From CAG-390 sp964590755 (lineage in GTDB: Bacteria; Bacillota; Clostridia; Oscillospirales; CAG-272), in assembly GCA_964590755.1 (NCBI GenBank), contig CAZPYK010000068.1, forward strand, positions 1 through 8,742: a stretch of 8,742 bases of DNA, written 5' to 3'. The notes under the pieces are model-generated. The model was not told where the DNA came from. It was given only the letters and a program-made list of their open reading frames with translations, and did not search any database. The position numbers and the translations under genes were made by a program. Below are positions 1-7,502 of the stretch, in pieces (position 1 is the stretch's first letter; each line of letters starts with the position of its first letter).

Positions 1-55
1 CCCACCTCATCCGTCACGGCTTACGCCGTGCCACCTTCCCCCACTGGGGAAGGCT
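1..55. repeat. Double-hairpin intergenic repeat, left copy
   Basis: Two stem-loops sit back to back. CACGGC (15-20) pairs with GCCGTG (25-30) around TTAC, and CCTTCCCC (34-41) pairs with GGGGAAGG (46-53) around CACT. The second stem recurs at 390-413 with a changed loop. Such double hairpins with a GGGGAAGG stem resemble dispersed REP/MITE-like elements of clostridial genomes; that family link comes from memory and is not tested here. The element probably starts outside the window. Confidence 0.6.
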
Positions 56-62
56 AACGACG

Positions 63-105
63 TGCGGTGCGAACATGGTGCGCAACCGCAAGATAAAAAT
101 CTTGC
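63..105. repeat. Two adjoining hairpins in the repeat block
   Basis: TGCGGT (63-68) pairs with ACCGCA (85-90), continued inward by GCG (69-71) with CGC (81-83) and one bulged A. Overlapping its right arm, GCAAGAT (88-94) pairs with ATCTTGC (99-105) around AAAA. The two stems share bases 88-90, so they are alternative or tightly stacked structures. The decamer AAAATCTTGC (96-105) recurs at 342-351, followed by loosely similar sequence, which suggests a duplicated segment. No gene or promoter is recognisable here. Confidence 0.45.
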
Positions 106-152
106 CATCTATCCGTCAACACCGTAGGGCGGGGAGATCATATTTATCTTTG

Positions 153-180
153 GAGTTCAAATGCGTGAGCATTTGAACTC
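153..180 (+). repeat. 12-bp stem-loop with GTGA loop
   Basis: GAGTTCAAATGC (153-164) pairs perfectly with GCATTTGAACTC (169-180) around GTGA. GTGA fits the GNRA tetraloop rule only when read on the plus strand, which hints at plus-strand RNA. It has a sibling at 234-261. Both are preceded by TTTATCTTT or TTTTATCTTT. Confidence 0.6.
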
Positions 181-233
181 GCGGCTCGGTAACCGATGAA
201 AAAAATCTTATTTAAACATTTTATCTTTCTTTG

Positions 234-261
234 AAATTCAAACGCGAAAGCGTTTGAATTT
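234..261 (+). repeat. 12-bp stem-loop with GAAA loop, sibling of 153-180
   Basis: AAATTCAAACGC (234-245) pairs perfectly with GCGTTTGAATTT (250-261) around GAAA, a GNRA tetraloop on the plus strand. Compared with 153-180, the stem keeps TTCAAA-GC and changes A-T pairs to other Watson-Crick pairs on both arms at once, so pairing is preserved although sequence has drifted. Confidence 0.6.
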
Positions 262-389
262 ATGGCGAGGAAATCGAAACGAAGAGATCTCATCTGTCTG
301 AATTCCGAGCCTTCCGAGCCGTTGCTACCGCCGAGAAGACCAAAATCTTGCATTCTCTACGTCTATAGGCGCCGCTCCGACTCTTGCCA

Positions 390-413
390 AGCCTTCCCCG
401 GTGGGGGAAGGCT
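390..413. repeat. GGGGAAGG hairpin, right copy
   Basis: AGCCTTCCCC (390-399) pairs perfectly with GGGGAAGGCT (404-413) around GGTG. The inner eight pairs match the stem at 34-53. It lies about 30 bases beyond the stop codon of the minus-strand gene that ends at 445 and could block or end its transcript, but no run of T follows on the minus strand, so it is called a repeat and not a terminator. Confidence 0.5.
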
Positions 414-444
414 TACCTCGCGCGGGGCGTTTTATCGACTTGAC

Positions 445-636
445 TTATTTTGTCATCGATGCCACGCTCATCAGCATTCCGCCGACGGTGTCAAGCGTTC
501 TGCCCGCTTTTTTGACCATTCTGCGTGTGCGCATGGGCTTGGAATTATACGCCGCGAAGCCCATTCCCATTGCGGCGCCCACCACCATCGTGCCCGCGGC
601 GATGCCTGCCGCGGTCTTCATCTGTTTATCCGTCAT
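445..636 (-). CDS. Small glycine-rich single-helix membrane protein
   Basis: The 63-aa product has a short polar start (MTDKQMK), one hydrophobic helix at about residues 8-30 rich in Gly and Ala with small residues at regular spacing (AAGIAAGTMVVGAAMGMGFAA), and a basic tail (RTRRMVKKAGR) followed by a short amphipathic end. The positive charge after the helix suggests a cytoplasmic C terminus and a periplasm-side or buried start. Glycine-zipper helices of this kind pack tightly and often form oligomers. The start is supported by AAAGGA at 647-652, about 10 bases upstream. The gene lies 87 bp behind the HTH gene on the same strand with no clear promoter of its own, so the two are probably co-transcribed. 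I do not recognise a named family with certainty; similar short proteins are common in Oscillospirales. Function is unknown. Confidence 0.7.
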   Translation of the reverse strand: MTDKQMKTAAGIAAGTMVVGAAMGMGFAAYNSKPMRTRRMVKKAGRTLDTVGGMLMSVASMTK

Positions 637-723
637 TTTGTTACCATCCTTTTTGTTTATTATAATTCTTTAATGCCGTATCCCTCCTATTTTTTGCTGT
701 CCGACGCGCTTTTATACATCGGC
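637..723 (-). other. Spacer between the two small genes
   Basis: On the minus strand this spacer holds a perfect AGGAGG at 683-688 that serves no ATG, GTG or TTG at the normal distance, and a TATAAT at 659-664 with no -35 partner and lying too close to the ribosome site of the next gene to serve as its -10 box. The remaining bases are AT-rich. No terminator is seen, which agrees with co-transcription. Confidence 0.4.
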
Positions 724-1128
724 TCAAGCTCTCCATTTCTCCAATGCCTCGGCCGCGGCAAGAAGAGCGCGCCGACGCAGCCGAAATGCGCTCGCGCGCG
801 ATATTCCCATCATTTCCGCGACCGCCGCGACCGGAATGCCCCTTATATAATGATAATACAGAAGCGTTCGTCCGCTTTCGCCGCAGGTCAGAGAGGATAT
901 GAAGCCTCTTATCGCGCAGAGCCGCGCGCGAACGAGGGATATGTCAAGCTCGTCGGCATGCTGCTCGGTGTCGTCGCGATCGAAGCCGTCATCAAAATAT
1001 TCCCGCGCGTATCTGTCGGCGCGAAGCATGCGGCAACCGTGCCTGTAGCTCTCAAGATATTCCCGCGCCGCGCACATGCGCTCGCTTTCTCTGCCGTCGC
1101 GAAGTCCCTCATCTTTTTTGCGTTCCAT
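724..1128 (-). CDS. Sigma-region-4-like HTH regulator, small
   Basis: The 134-aa product has a charged N-terminal half (residues 1-60, many R, E, D) and a C-terminal helix-turn-helix at about 86-122: a helix LLYYHYIRGIPV, then AAVAEMMG as first HTH helix, IS turn, and RASAFRLRRRALLA as recognition helix. This resembles sigma-70 region 4 and the small ArpU/RinA-like activators of Gram-positive phages; the exact family is not settled. There is no region 2, so it is not a complete sigma factor. The start is backed by AAAGGAAG about 9-11 bases upstream. A perfect consensus promoter on the minus strand (1319-1347) reads toward it through a leader of about 184 bases. Next to a divergent CI-like repressor, it occupies the place of the repressed early gene of a phage-type switch. 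It probably activates its own or other promoters (inference). Confidence 0.75.
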   Translation of the reverse strand: MERKKDEGLRDGRESERMCAAREYLESYRHGCRMLRADRYAREYFDDGFDRDDTEQHADELDISLVRARLCAIRGFISSLTCGESGRTLLYYHYIRGIPVAAVAEMMGISRASAFRLRRRALLAAAEALEKWRA

Positions 1129-1162
1129 GTCGAATTACTTCCTTTCTTTGCTTTTAAAAAAT

Positions 1163-1190
1163 ACTACGCATAAACGAAATATTACGCATT
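1163..1190. promoter_or_regulatory. Direct repeat of TACGCAT sites in the leader of the HTH gene
   Basis: TACGCAT occurs at 1165-1171 and 1183-1189, exactly 18 bp apart, and again at 1355-1361. Read on the minus strand the first two are ATGCGTAGTAT and ATGCGTAATAT. ATTACGCATT (1181-1190) agrees with the operator core ATTACGTAAT at 8 of 10 bases. They may be weaker sites for the same repressor or sites for the small HTH protein. Confidence 0.4.
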
Positions 1191-1238
1191 TTTCTCTTTG
1201 AGAATGCGGATCTGCCCGAGCTTTATTTGAAAATACCA

Positions 1239-1267
1239 TTGACAAAAAAGCCTTTTTGGGGTATAAT
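1239..1267 (+). promoter_or_regulatory. Consensus sigma-A promoter for the repressor operon
   Basis: TTGACA at 1239-1244 and TATAAT at 1262-1267 are both perfect, with an optimal 17-bp spacer. Transcription should begin near 1274 and run through a leader of about 114 bases to the repressor start at 1388, and possibly on into the ABC-F gene. None of the TTACGT-type sites lies inside this promoter; those at 1326-1371 lie downstream of its start, where a bound repressor could act as a roadblock. Confidence 0.85.
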
Positions 1268-1318
1268 ATCGTTAATGATCGGTGTTCGGGCGAAGGGTGC
1301 GTCTTTTGATCCGAGCAC

Positions 1319-1347
1319 ATTATATCACAATTACGTAATAGTGTCAA
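1319..1347 (-). promoter_or_regulatory. Consensus sigma-A promoter reading left, face to face with the other
   Basis: Read on the minus strand, TTGACA (1342-1347) and TATAAT (1319-1324) are both perfect with a 17-bp spacer. The start should be near 1312. It fires toward the small HTH gene that begins at 1128, crossing the rightward promoter at 1239-1267 on the way. The palindrome at 1326-1343 fills the spacer and touches the -35 box, so a bound protein would exclude RNA polymerase. Confidence 0.8.
1326..1343. promoter_or_regulatory. Palindromic operator, probable repressor site
   Basis: CACAATTACGTAATAGTG is an 18-bp dyad with 16 of 18 bases symmetric and a perfect core ATTACGTAAT (1330-1339). 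It sits in the spacer of the leftward promoter. The likely ligand is the XRE/S24 repressor encoded 45 bp to the right; the pairing of protein and site is inferred from position. Confidence 0.65.
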
Positions 1348-1359
1348 TAGCAAATACGC

Positions 1360-1371
1360 ATTTACGTGATA
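1360..1371. promoter_or_regulatory. Second operator-like site before the repressor gene
   Basis: ATTTACGTGATA matches the corresponding part of the palindrome (AATTACGTAATA, 1329-1340) at 10 of 12 bases. Its centre is 31 bp away, close to three helical turns, so two dimers would lie on the same DNA face. It ends just before the ribosome site GGAGG (1378-1382) and would suit autoregulation of the repressor. Confidence 0.45.
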
Positions 1372-1387
1372 TTTTTTGGAGGCTCGC

Positions 1388-2008
1388 ATGGATTATCAAG
1401 CATTCGAGCGGCTGCTTGCCGCAAAGGGAACGACCGCATATCGTGTGGCAAAGGCGACGGGGATATCGAACTCATCGCTTTCCGATTGGAAGCGCGGGCG
1501 AAGCTCGCCCAAGCCCGACAAATTGCAAAAGCTTGCCGACTATTTCGAGGTCCCGGTCGAGACGCTGATGGGCGTATCGGTGCCGCGCGATACGACCTCC
1601 CGCACCGCGGCGCTCGCCGAGCGTATGGTGCCGGTCATCGGAGAGATACGCGCGGGCAGTCCGATAATCACCGAGCAGACGCTGTTGGGGCACGAGGTCG
1701 CGGATATATCCGACGCCGACGATTATTTTTACCTTCGCGTGCGCGGCGACAGCATGAAGGATATCGGCATGGTCGAGGGCTCGCTGGTGCTCTTTCACAA
1801 GCAGCAATATGCCGACGAGGGGCAGATAGTCGCATGTCTGGTCGGCGGCGAGTCGGCGACGGTCAAGCGCTTTCACAAGCGCGACAAGCGCATCTTTTTG
1901 ATGCCCGAAAACGCGGAATACACCCCCATCGAGCTTTCCCCCGTCGATTTTGAGACCGGGGATGCGCGCATTCTCGGCGTTGCCTGCGAAATAAAAATAA
2001 AGCTGTGA
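1388..2008 (+). CDS. XRE-family repressor with S24 (LexA/CI-like) self-cleavage domain
   Basis: The 206-aa product binds DNA through an XRE helix-turn-helix at about residues 6-60 (AYRVAKATGISNSSLSDWKRG) and carries a C-terminal S24 domain that also mediates dimerisation. All marks of RecA-stimulated self-cleavage are present: scissile Ala89-Gly90 (GEIRAGSP), nucleophile Ser122 in RGDSM, and general base Lys160 in ATVKRF. The spacings are close to those of LexA and lambda CI. The HTH type is CI-like, unlike the winged helix of LexA, so it is a dedicated repressor and not LexA itself. The ATG at 1388 is chosen because GGAGG (1378-1382) lies 5 bases ahead; a TTG at 1376 in the same frame would overlap that site. 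It is read from the consensus promoter at 1239-1267 and followed after 33 bp by the ABC-F gene. Its likely targets are the dyads at 1326-1343 and 1360-1371. Confidence 0.9.
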   Translation: MDYQAFERLLAAKGTTAYRVAKATGISNSSLSDWKRGRSSPKPDKLQKLADYFEVPVETLMGVSVPRDTTSRTAALAERMVPVIGEIRAGSPIITEQTLLGHEVADISDADDYFYLRVRGDSMKDIGMVEGSLVLFHKQQYADEGQIVACLVGGESATVKRFHKRDKRIFLMPENAEYTPIELSPVDFETGDARILGVACEIKIKL

Positions 2009-2021
2009 GCCGTGCGACGGC
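2009..2021 (+). other. Small intercistronic hairpin
   Basis: GCCGT (2009-2013) pairs with ACGGC (2017-2021) around GCG, directly after the repressor stop codon and 10 bases before the AAGGA of the next gene. There is no T run, so it is not a terminator; it may only stabilise the upstream message end or tune re-initiation. Confidence 0.35.
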
Positions 2022-2041
2022 AATGATCGATAAGGAACAAA

Positions 2042-3988
<1,947 letters not shown>

Positions 3989-3998
3989 AGCATATAAT

Positions 3999-4061
3999 AA
4001 ACGGACCGTCTTTAATGCCGCTCATGCGGTATTAAAAACAGTCCGTTTCGTTTTTTATTTT
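3999..4061 (+). terminator. Long intrinsic terminator between convergent genes
   Basis: AAACGGAC (3999-4006) pairs with GTCCGTTT (4041-4048), and inside it TTTAATGCCGC (4011-4021) pairs with GCGGTATTAAA (4026-4036) with one G-T pair and a TCAT loop. TTTTTT (4051-4056) and more T follow on the plus strand, fitting termination of the ABC-F transcript. On the minus strand the stem is followed by a weaker tail (TATTATAT), so it may also end the lipoprotein operon. The T tract runs up to the stop codon of the minus-strand gene at 4061-4063. Confidence 0.85.
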
Positions 4062-5806
4062 CAATATTCGATGTGATATATCTCGTCGTGCGCCAAAATG
4101 ATCTTTTCGACAAACGCGGCGTCAAGAAGATATTTATTGTATTCGCGGCCCGAGGTGGCGTCATACACCTCTCGCGACGCGGGCCACAAAACTATGCGAG
4201 GCGCCACATAGGAATAAAACTGCGTCGTTCCGCCGGTATATCCGTGGTGCACCACCGTCACGGCATCGCTTTTAAGTTCGGTGCCGAAAAGTCCGCACAT
4301 AATGCCGCAGGTGTCTGTGCCGGCGTCCCCGGTGACCATAAGACTGCCCTCGGAGGTCACGACCTTGAAGACCACCGAGGTGCTGTTTGCAGTGGTGGAC
4401 GCGCCGGAAGGGTAGAGCATGTCGGCGGTCGCATATATCATCACACGAGCGTCGGCAAAATAATATTCCTGCCCCACATGCGCTTTTATGACCTCAAGAT
4501 CCTTCCACCGACCGACATCAGAGCGAATGCGCCGTGCCATTTCGGCGGCGGTGCTCTCGCCGTCGTCCTCAAGCGAGGTGAGATATTCCTCGGTCGGAAT
4601 ATTCCATATCAGCCGCTCAAGCGTGACCTTGTCGGCATATTTTTGCGAGAAGATGTGAAACACCCCCGCGTGATCGATGTGAGCATGTGTTATGAACCAA
4701 GCGCTGATGCGTATATCGTCGGGGGCCGGCGCAAGTCGGCGCAATTCGTCATATACCAGCTCGGCATGCGTCGCATTCTGCCCGCCGCCGTCCGCTATCA
4801 AAAAGCTGCCGTCCGATAGCCGCCAGATCAGCGACAGACCGTTGCCGTAAAGTGCACCGTTCCCCTTGGTATCCCGAGCCAGCCCCACAAAGGATGTGAC
4901 CGGTTCGACCGTGCCGCCCGTTTCGGAAGCCGTAAGTGCGCTCGGCGCGGCGGTCTTCTGCGATATTATGCGCACCGAGTCGCTGTCACCGTAAAATCCG
5001 AGATAGACGGTATGAGAATTGCCGTAAAGCGTCACAAAGCACCCCTTTTGCGTCTTTGTCGCGGCGACGGGAACAAACCCCAGTGCATCAAGCTTTGCGA
5101 CATAAGCGTCGCACGCCGCGCGGTCGGCGTTTTTTTCAACTATCATATAAGCGCCGTCGCCGGTGTCATATACGCTTTCAAACTCCGCGCCGAAGCGCGG
5201 AAGCATTTCGACCTCTGGCGTGACATTGCCCGAAAGGCAGGTGTCCGCGGGCAGCGTCAGAAGAATGTCGCCGCTCTCGTTTTTTTCGACCGTCAACGCC
5301 CGGGCAAGGCTCTCCGCCGCGCGAGCTATGGCATCCTCGCCCGCCGCCGCTATAACGACGCGGTCGCCGACAACGGTTATGCTGTAGCCGCCGTAGGCAA
5401 GCTCGCTCACCGCCGCGCGGCTCTCGTCGTAGCCGGTATTTCCCACAAGTATCTCCCGTCCGTTCGCGGCATACGTTCTGCCCGGCAACAAAAGATCGGA
5501 TTCAAGCTCAAAATCCGCTCCGCTCAGCGACGAAAGCTTTTTTGCCACGGCTATTGCCGCCGCCGACTCGGCTACGGTACCATCCTCGTGATATATCACA
5601 CGATAGCCCGTATCGCCTCCCGATGCCAGCGTCAAGGCGGCATCCGTCTTCGCCGTCGTCGTCTCGCTCGGCAGAGAGGCGGTGTCCTCTCCCTCAGTGC
5701 CTCCGAGGCAGGAGGAGAGCATCGGCATCGCCAACAGCAAGAGTATTGCGGCAAGCCATAACAATATTCGGTTGCGTTTTTGCATCTTCAATATCTTTAA
5801 TACCAT
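4061..5806 (-). CDS. Lipoprotein with C-terminal ComEC-like metallo-beta-lactamase domain
   Basis: The 581-aa product is exported and lipid-anchored: basic start, hydrophobic stretch LLWLAAILLLLAMPM and lipobox LSSC with Cys33, then an E/T/S-rich linker. Residues about 65-192 look like the alpha/beta N-terminal domain of GH67/GH20-type enzymes (EILVGNTGYDES, GGYSITVVGDRVVIAAAG), here without a glycosidase. Residues about 200-285 form a second small domain (YDTGDGAYMIV ... VRII). Residues about 305-581 are a metallo-beta-lactamase fold: Asp339 (LIADGGG), metal motif THAHIDH (373-379), Asp494 (VTGDAG) and His520/521 (VVHHGY), closest in pattern to ComEC-type domains. The substrate is unknown; a phosphoester or nucleotide-like compound is one option. 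It starts 9 bp after the solute-binding gene. Neither ATG 5806 nor the in-frame ATG at 5785 (which would give a more usual 26-residue signal) has a good ribosome site, so translation may be coupled. Confidence 0.85.
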   Translation of the reverse strand: MVLKILKMQKRNRILLWLAAILLLLAMPMLSSCLGGTEGEDTASLPSETTTAKTDAALTLASGGDTGYRVIYHEDGTVAESAAAIAVAKKLSSLSGADFELESDLLLPGRTYAANGREILVGNTGYDESRAAVSELAYGGYSITVVGDRVVIAAAGEDAIARAAESLARALTVEKNESGDILLTLPADTCLSGNVTPEVEMLPRFGAEFESVYDTGDGAYMIVEKNADRAACDAYVAKLDALGFVPVAATKTQKGCFVTLYGNSHTVYLGFYGDSDSVRIISQKTAAPSALTASETGGTVEPVTSFVGLARDTKGNGALYGNGLSLIWRLSDGSFLIADGGGQNATHAELVYDELRRLAPAPDDIRISAWFITHAHIDHAGVFHIFSQKYADKVTLERLIWNIPTEEYLTSLEDDGESTAAEMARRIRSDVGRWKDLEVIKAHVGQEYYFADARVMIYATADMLYPSGASTTANSTSVVFKVVTSEGSLMVTGDAGTDTCGIMCGLFGTELKSDAVTVVHHGYTGGTTQFYSYVAPRIVLWPASREVYDATSGREYNKYLLDAAFVEKIILAHDEIYHIEY

Positions 5807-5815
5807 TTAAATGTG

Positions 5816-7336
5816 TCAGCCGACCTGCTTGAAGCCTTCGACGACCTTTGCCAGATCCGCCTTCAAGGCGCTCTCCTCGGCGGAATATATCGTCATCCAA
5901 CCGGGCGTGTTGTTGACGAGCGCATGGCGGAAAAGATTGTAGGTGGCATATTTTGTGCCGCCGCTCGTGAATTCAAGACAGAACATTCTGCCCAGGTCAA
6001 AGGTCACGCCCTCGCGAATGATATCGAACATTCTGCCCGATTCATAATCCGATGCATATTTCACCTTAAGGCAGACCTCGAATATTGCGGGCGTGGTCTT
6101 GCGATACGCCTCGGATGCGGCGCATTCGATCACCGCCGCGGCAATATTCGGTATTTTTGAGTCGATCGGCACCGCGTAAAGGGTATACGTAAAGCCCATC
6201 GTGGTCACGTATTTATCCTGATCGCTGTTGTAAAGCGGCATCGGCAGAACTCCGAAGGAGGTCTTCGTGCCGGCAACGACATCGCGCAGATAGGTCGGAT
6301 TTCTGACCTCAAAGAGCGAATTGTTTTGCACGAAATTGACCATGTCGCCGTAATTTTTGCTGACGATCAGCCCGTCGTTTCCGTAAAGCAGATCAAGCAG
6401 TCGCACCAGCACATCATGCGTTTTTTCGCTGCCGAAGCTGTCTGACAGCATCGGAATGCCGGACTCGTCGAATTCAACGGTATGAAGCCCGCAGCCGAAG
6501 AAAAATGCGTCGCTGTAGACATTGCTCGTGATAAGTCCCAGCCTGTCGCCTGCGCTCTTGCCCTCAACGCCGTCGTTGTCGGCGTAAACATTGCGGCATA
6601 GCTCTTCAAGCTTATCCAGCGTCCATTCGCCGCGGTCGACCAACGTCGCCAAGTTGTCCTCGATGTTAAGCTCTTTCATAAGGTCTTTATTGTATATCAT
6701 AAACAGCATGCTCCAAAGCATGTTGGTGGAAATATCCCCCGACGCGAAATAGAGATGATCGTTGATCGTCGCCTCGCTCACAAGTCGCTCGGGCCACCAG
6801 GGCATGTCGGTGTTGATATATTCAAGCTCGTTCAGATCCCGCAAAAGCCCCGCCGATGAAAGACTTGCTATGCACATGCTGTAGCCGGCGAGAATATCAT
6901 ACGTTCCGTCGTTCGCCTTGATGCTCTTTTGCGCGGCGTCGATATAATTTTGACGGTTTGAGTTGTTGCCCTTGACGCCTATCCAATCGTATTTGATTCC
7001 CAGAGTGCTTTCGACGACCTTGTTTCTTCGGTTTATGGCGCCGAGCACCATGTCGGTCTGCCCGTCCTCGGCGACGAATTCATCCGTGAAGGAATCTTTC
7101 CAATAAAGGACCGACACCTTTTGATCGCCGAAATCGATATCCGGCAGATCGCTCTTGATATAGCCGTTCTCGTCGGTCTCGGGACCCGCCTCTGTGGTTT
7201 CCGCCACCGGGACGGCGGAGGTAATATTCGCACCCGTGGTCGTCTCGCCGCCGGCGGTCCCGGTGCATCCGACAAGCAGGAGCGCCAGCATCGCTGCCGC
7301 AAGTGTGATACATGTTGCTTTGACTGCTTTTTTCAT
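5816..7336 (-). CDS. Extracellular solute-binding lipoprotein (family 1 type)
   Basis: The 506-aa protein has a lipoprotein signal (MKKAVKATC, hydrophobic AAAMLALLLVG, lipobox LVGC with Cys24), a T/E/G-rich linker to about residue 55, then a periplasmic-binding fold. The entry LPDIDFGDQKVSVLYW, the block TYDILAGYSMCIASLSSAGLLRDL, DMPWW, and a middle FMIYNKDLMKE segment are typical of clostridial sugar-type binding proteins of ABC importers. Ligand is not predictable. The ATG at 7336 is chosen because it gives a standard 24-residue signal and has GGAGAGG upstream, though about 12 bases away. An in-frame ATG at 7399 has GAGAGG at 5 bases and would add 21 residues before the signal; it cannot be excluded. 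It is first in an operon with the metallo-hydrolase lipoprotein, opposite an AraC regulator. No permease or ATPase gene of its own is nearby. Confidence 0.88.
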   Translation of the reverse strand: MKKAVKATCITLAAAMLALLLVGCTGTAGGETTTGANITSAVPVAETTEAGPETDENGYIKSDLPDIDFGDQKVSVLYWKDSFTDEFVAEDGQTDMVLGAINRRNKVVESTLGIKYDWIGVKGNNSNRQNYIDAAQKSIKANDGTYDILAGYSMCIASLSSAGLLRDLNELEYINTDMPWWPERLVSEATINDHLYFASGDISTNMLWSMLFMIYNKDLMKELNIEDNLATLVDRGEWTLDKLEELCRNVYADNDGVEGKSAGDRLGLITSNVYSDAFFFGCGLHTVEFDESGIPMLSDSFGSEKTHDVLVRLLDLLYGNDGLIVSKNYGDMVNFVQNNSLFEVRNPTYLRDVVAGTKTSFGVLPMPLYNSDQDKYVTTMGFTYTLYAVPIDSKIPNIAAAVIECAASEAYRKTTPAIFEVCLKVKYASDYESGRMFDIIREGVTFDLGRMFCLEFTSGGTKYATYNLFRHALVNNTPGWMTIYSAEESALKADLAKVVEGFKQVG

Positions 7337-7502
7337 TTTTTTTGAATTCCTCTCCGTAATGCTGCGAATCCCTCGGGAATCGTATTTTAATTGTATCATG
7401 TAAACCTCTCGTTTTATATAAAAAACTGACAAATTTTGCACCTGTAATATAGAAAAAGCGTAAAAAGTCATCATTTTTTTATATTTTGGAAGCATCCCCG
7501 CA
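7337..7502 (-). promoter_or_regulatory. Upstream region of the lipoprotein operon
   Basis: An AT-rich stretch upstream of the solute-binding gene. The best -10 candidate on the minus strand is TATATT (7446-7451), but no sequence close to TTGACA lies 16-18 bp upstream of it. A poor -35 box next to a divergent AraC gene suits an activator-dependent promoter. No clear direct repeat for AraC binding could be fixed by eye. Confidence 0.35.

Larger units (their letters stand above)
1..444. other. Gene-free repeat mosaic
   Basis: No open frame here shows codon bias, a ribosome site and a sensible protein together. The minus-strand frame over 144-353 is rich in runs such as SNAFAFEFQR and SNAHAFELQR, which are simply the two hairpins at 153-180 and 234-261 translated, so it is not counted as a gene. 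The block is best seen as dispersed repeats that have accumulated downstream of the minus-strand gene at 445-636. Confidence 0.6.

Noticed and set aside
144..353. Minus-strand frame of 69 codons in the repeat block
   Set aside because: Its repeated peptide phrases are the two hairpins translated; no ribosome site and no protein-like composition.
262..1173. Plus-strand frame of 303 codons
   Set aside because: It is the opposite strand of the two small minus-strand genes; its translation is rich in H, R and C and lacks any domain, and it starts in a repeat.
1245..1257. AAAAAGCCTTTTT in the spacer of the rightward promoter as operator or terminator
   Set aside because: Only five A-T pairs round three bases; too weak as a stem and unlike the other sites in the region.
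1135..1389. Minus-strand frame of 84 codons across the control region
   Set aside because: Its start lies upstream of the predicted minus-strand transcript start, and it covers both promoters and the operators.
1388..2008. The repressor being the SOS regulator LexA itself
   Set aside because: The DNA-binding part is of the XRE/CI type rather than the LexA winged helix, and no LexA-type GAAC-N4-GTTC box is seen in its control region.
5012..5761. Plus-strand frame of 249 codons
   Set aside because: Antisense of the metallo-hydrolase lipoprotein; very high in Arg and without motifs.
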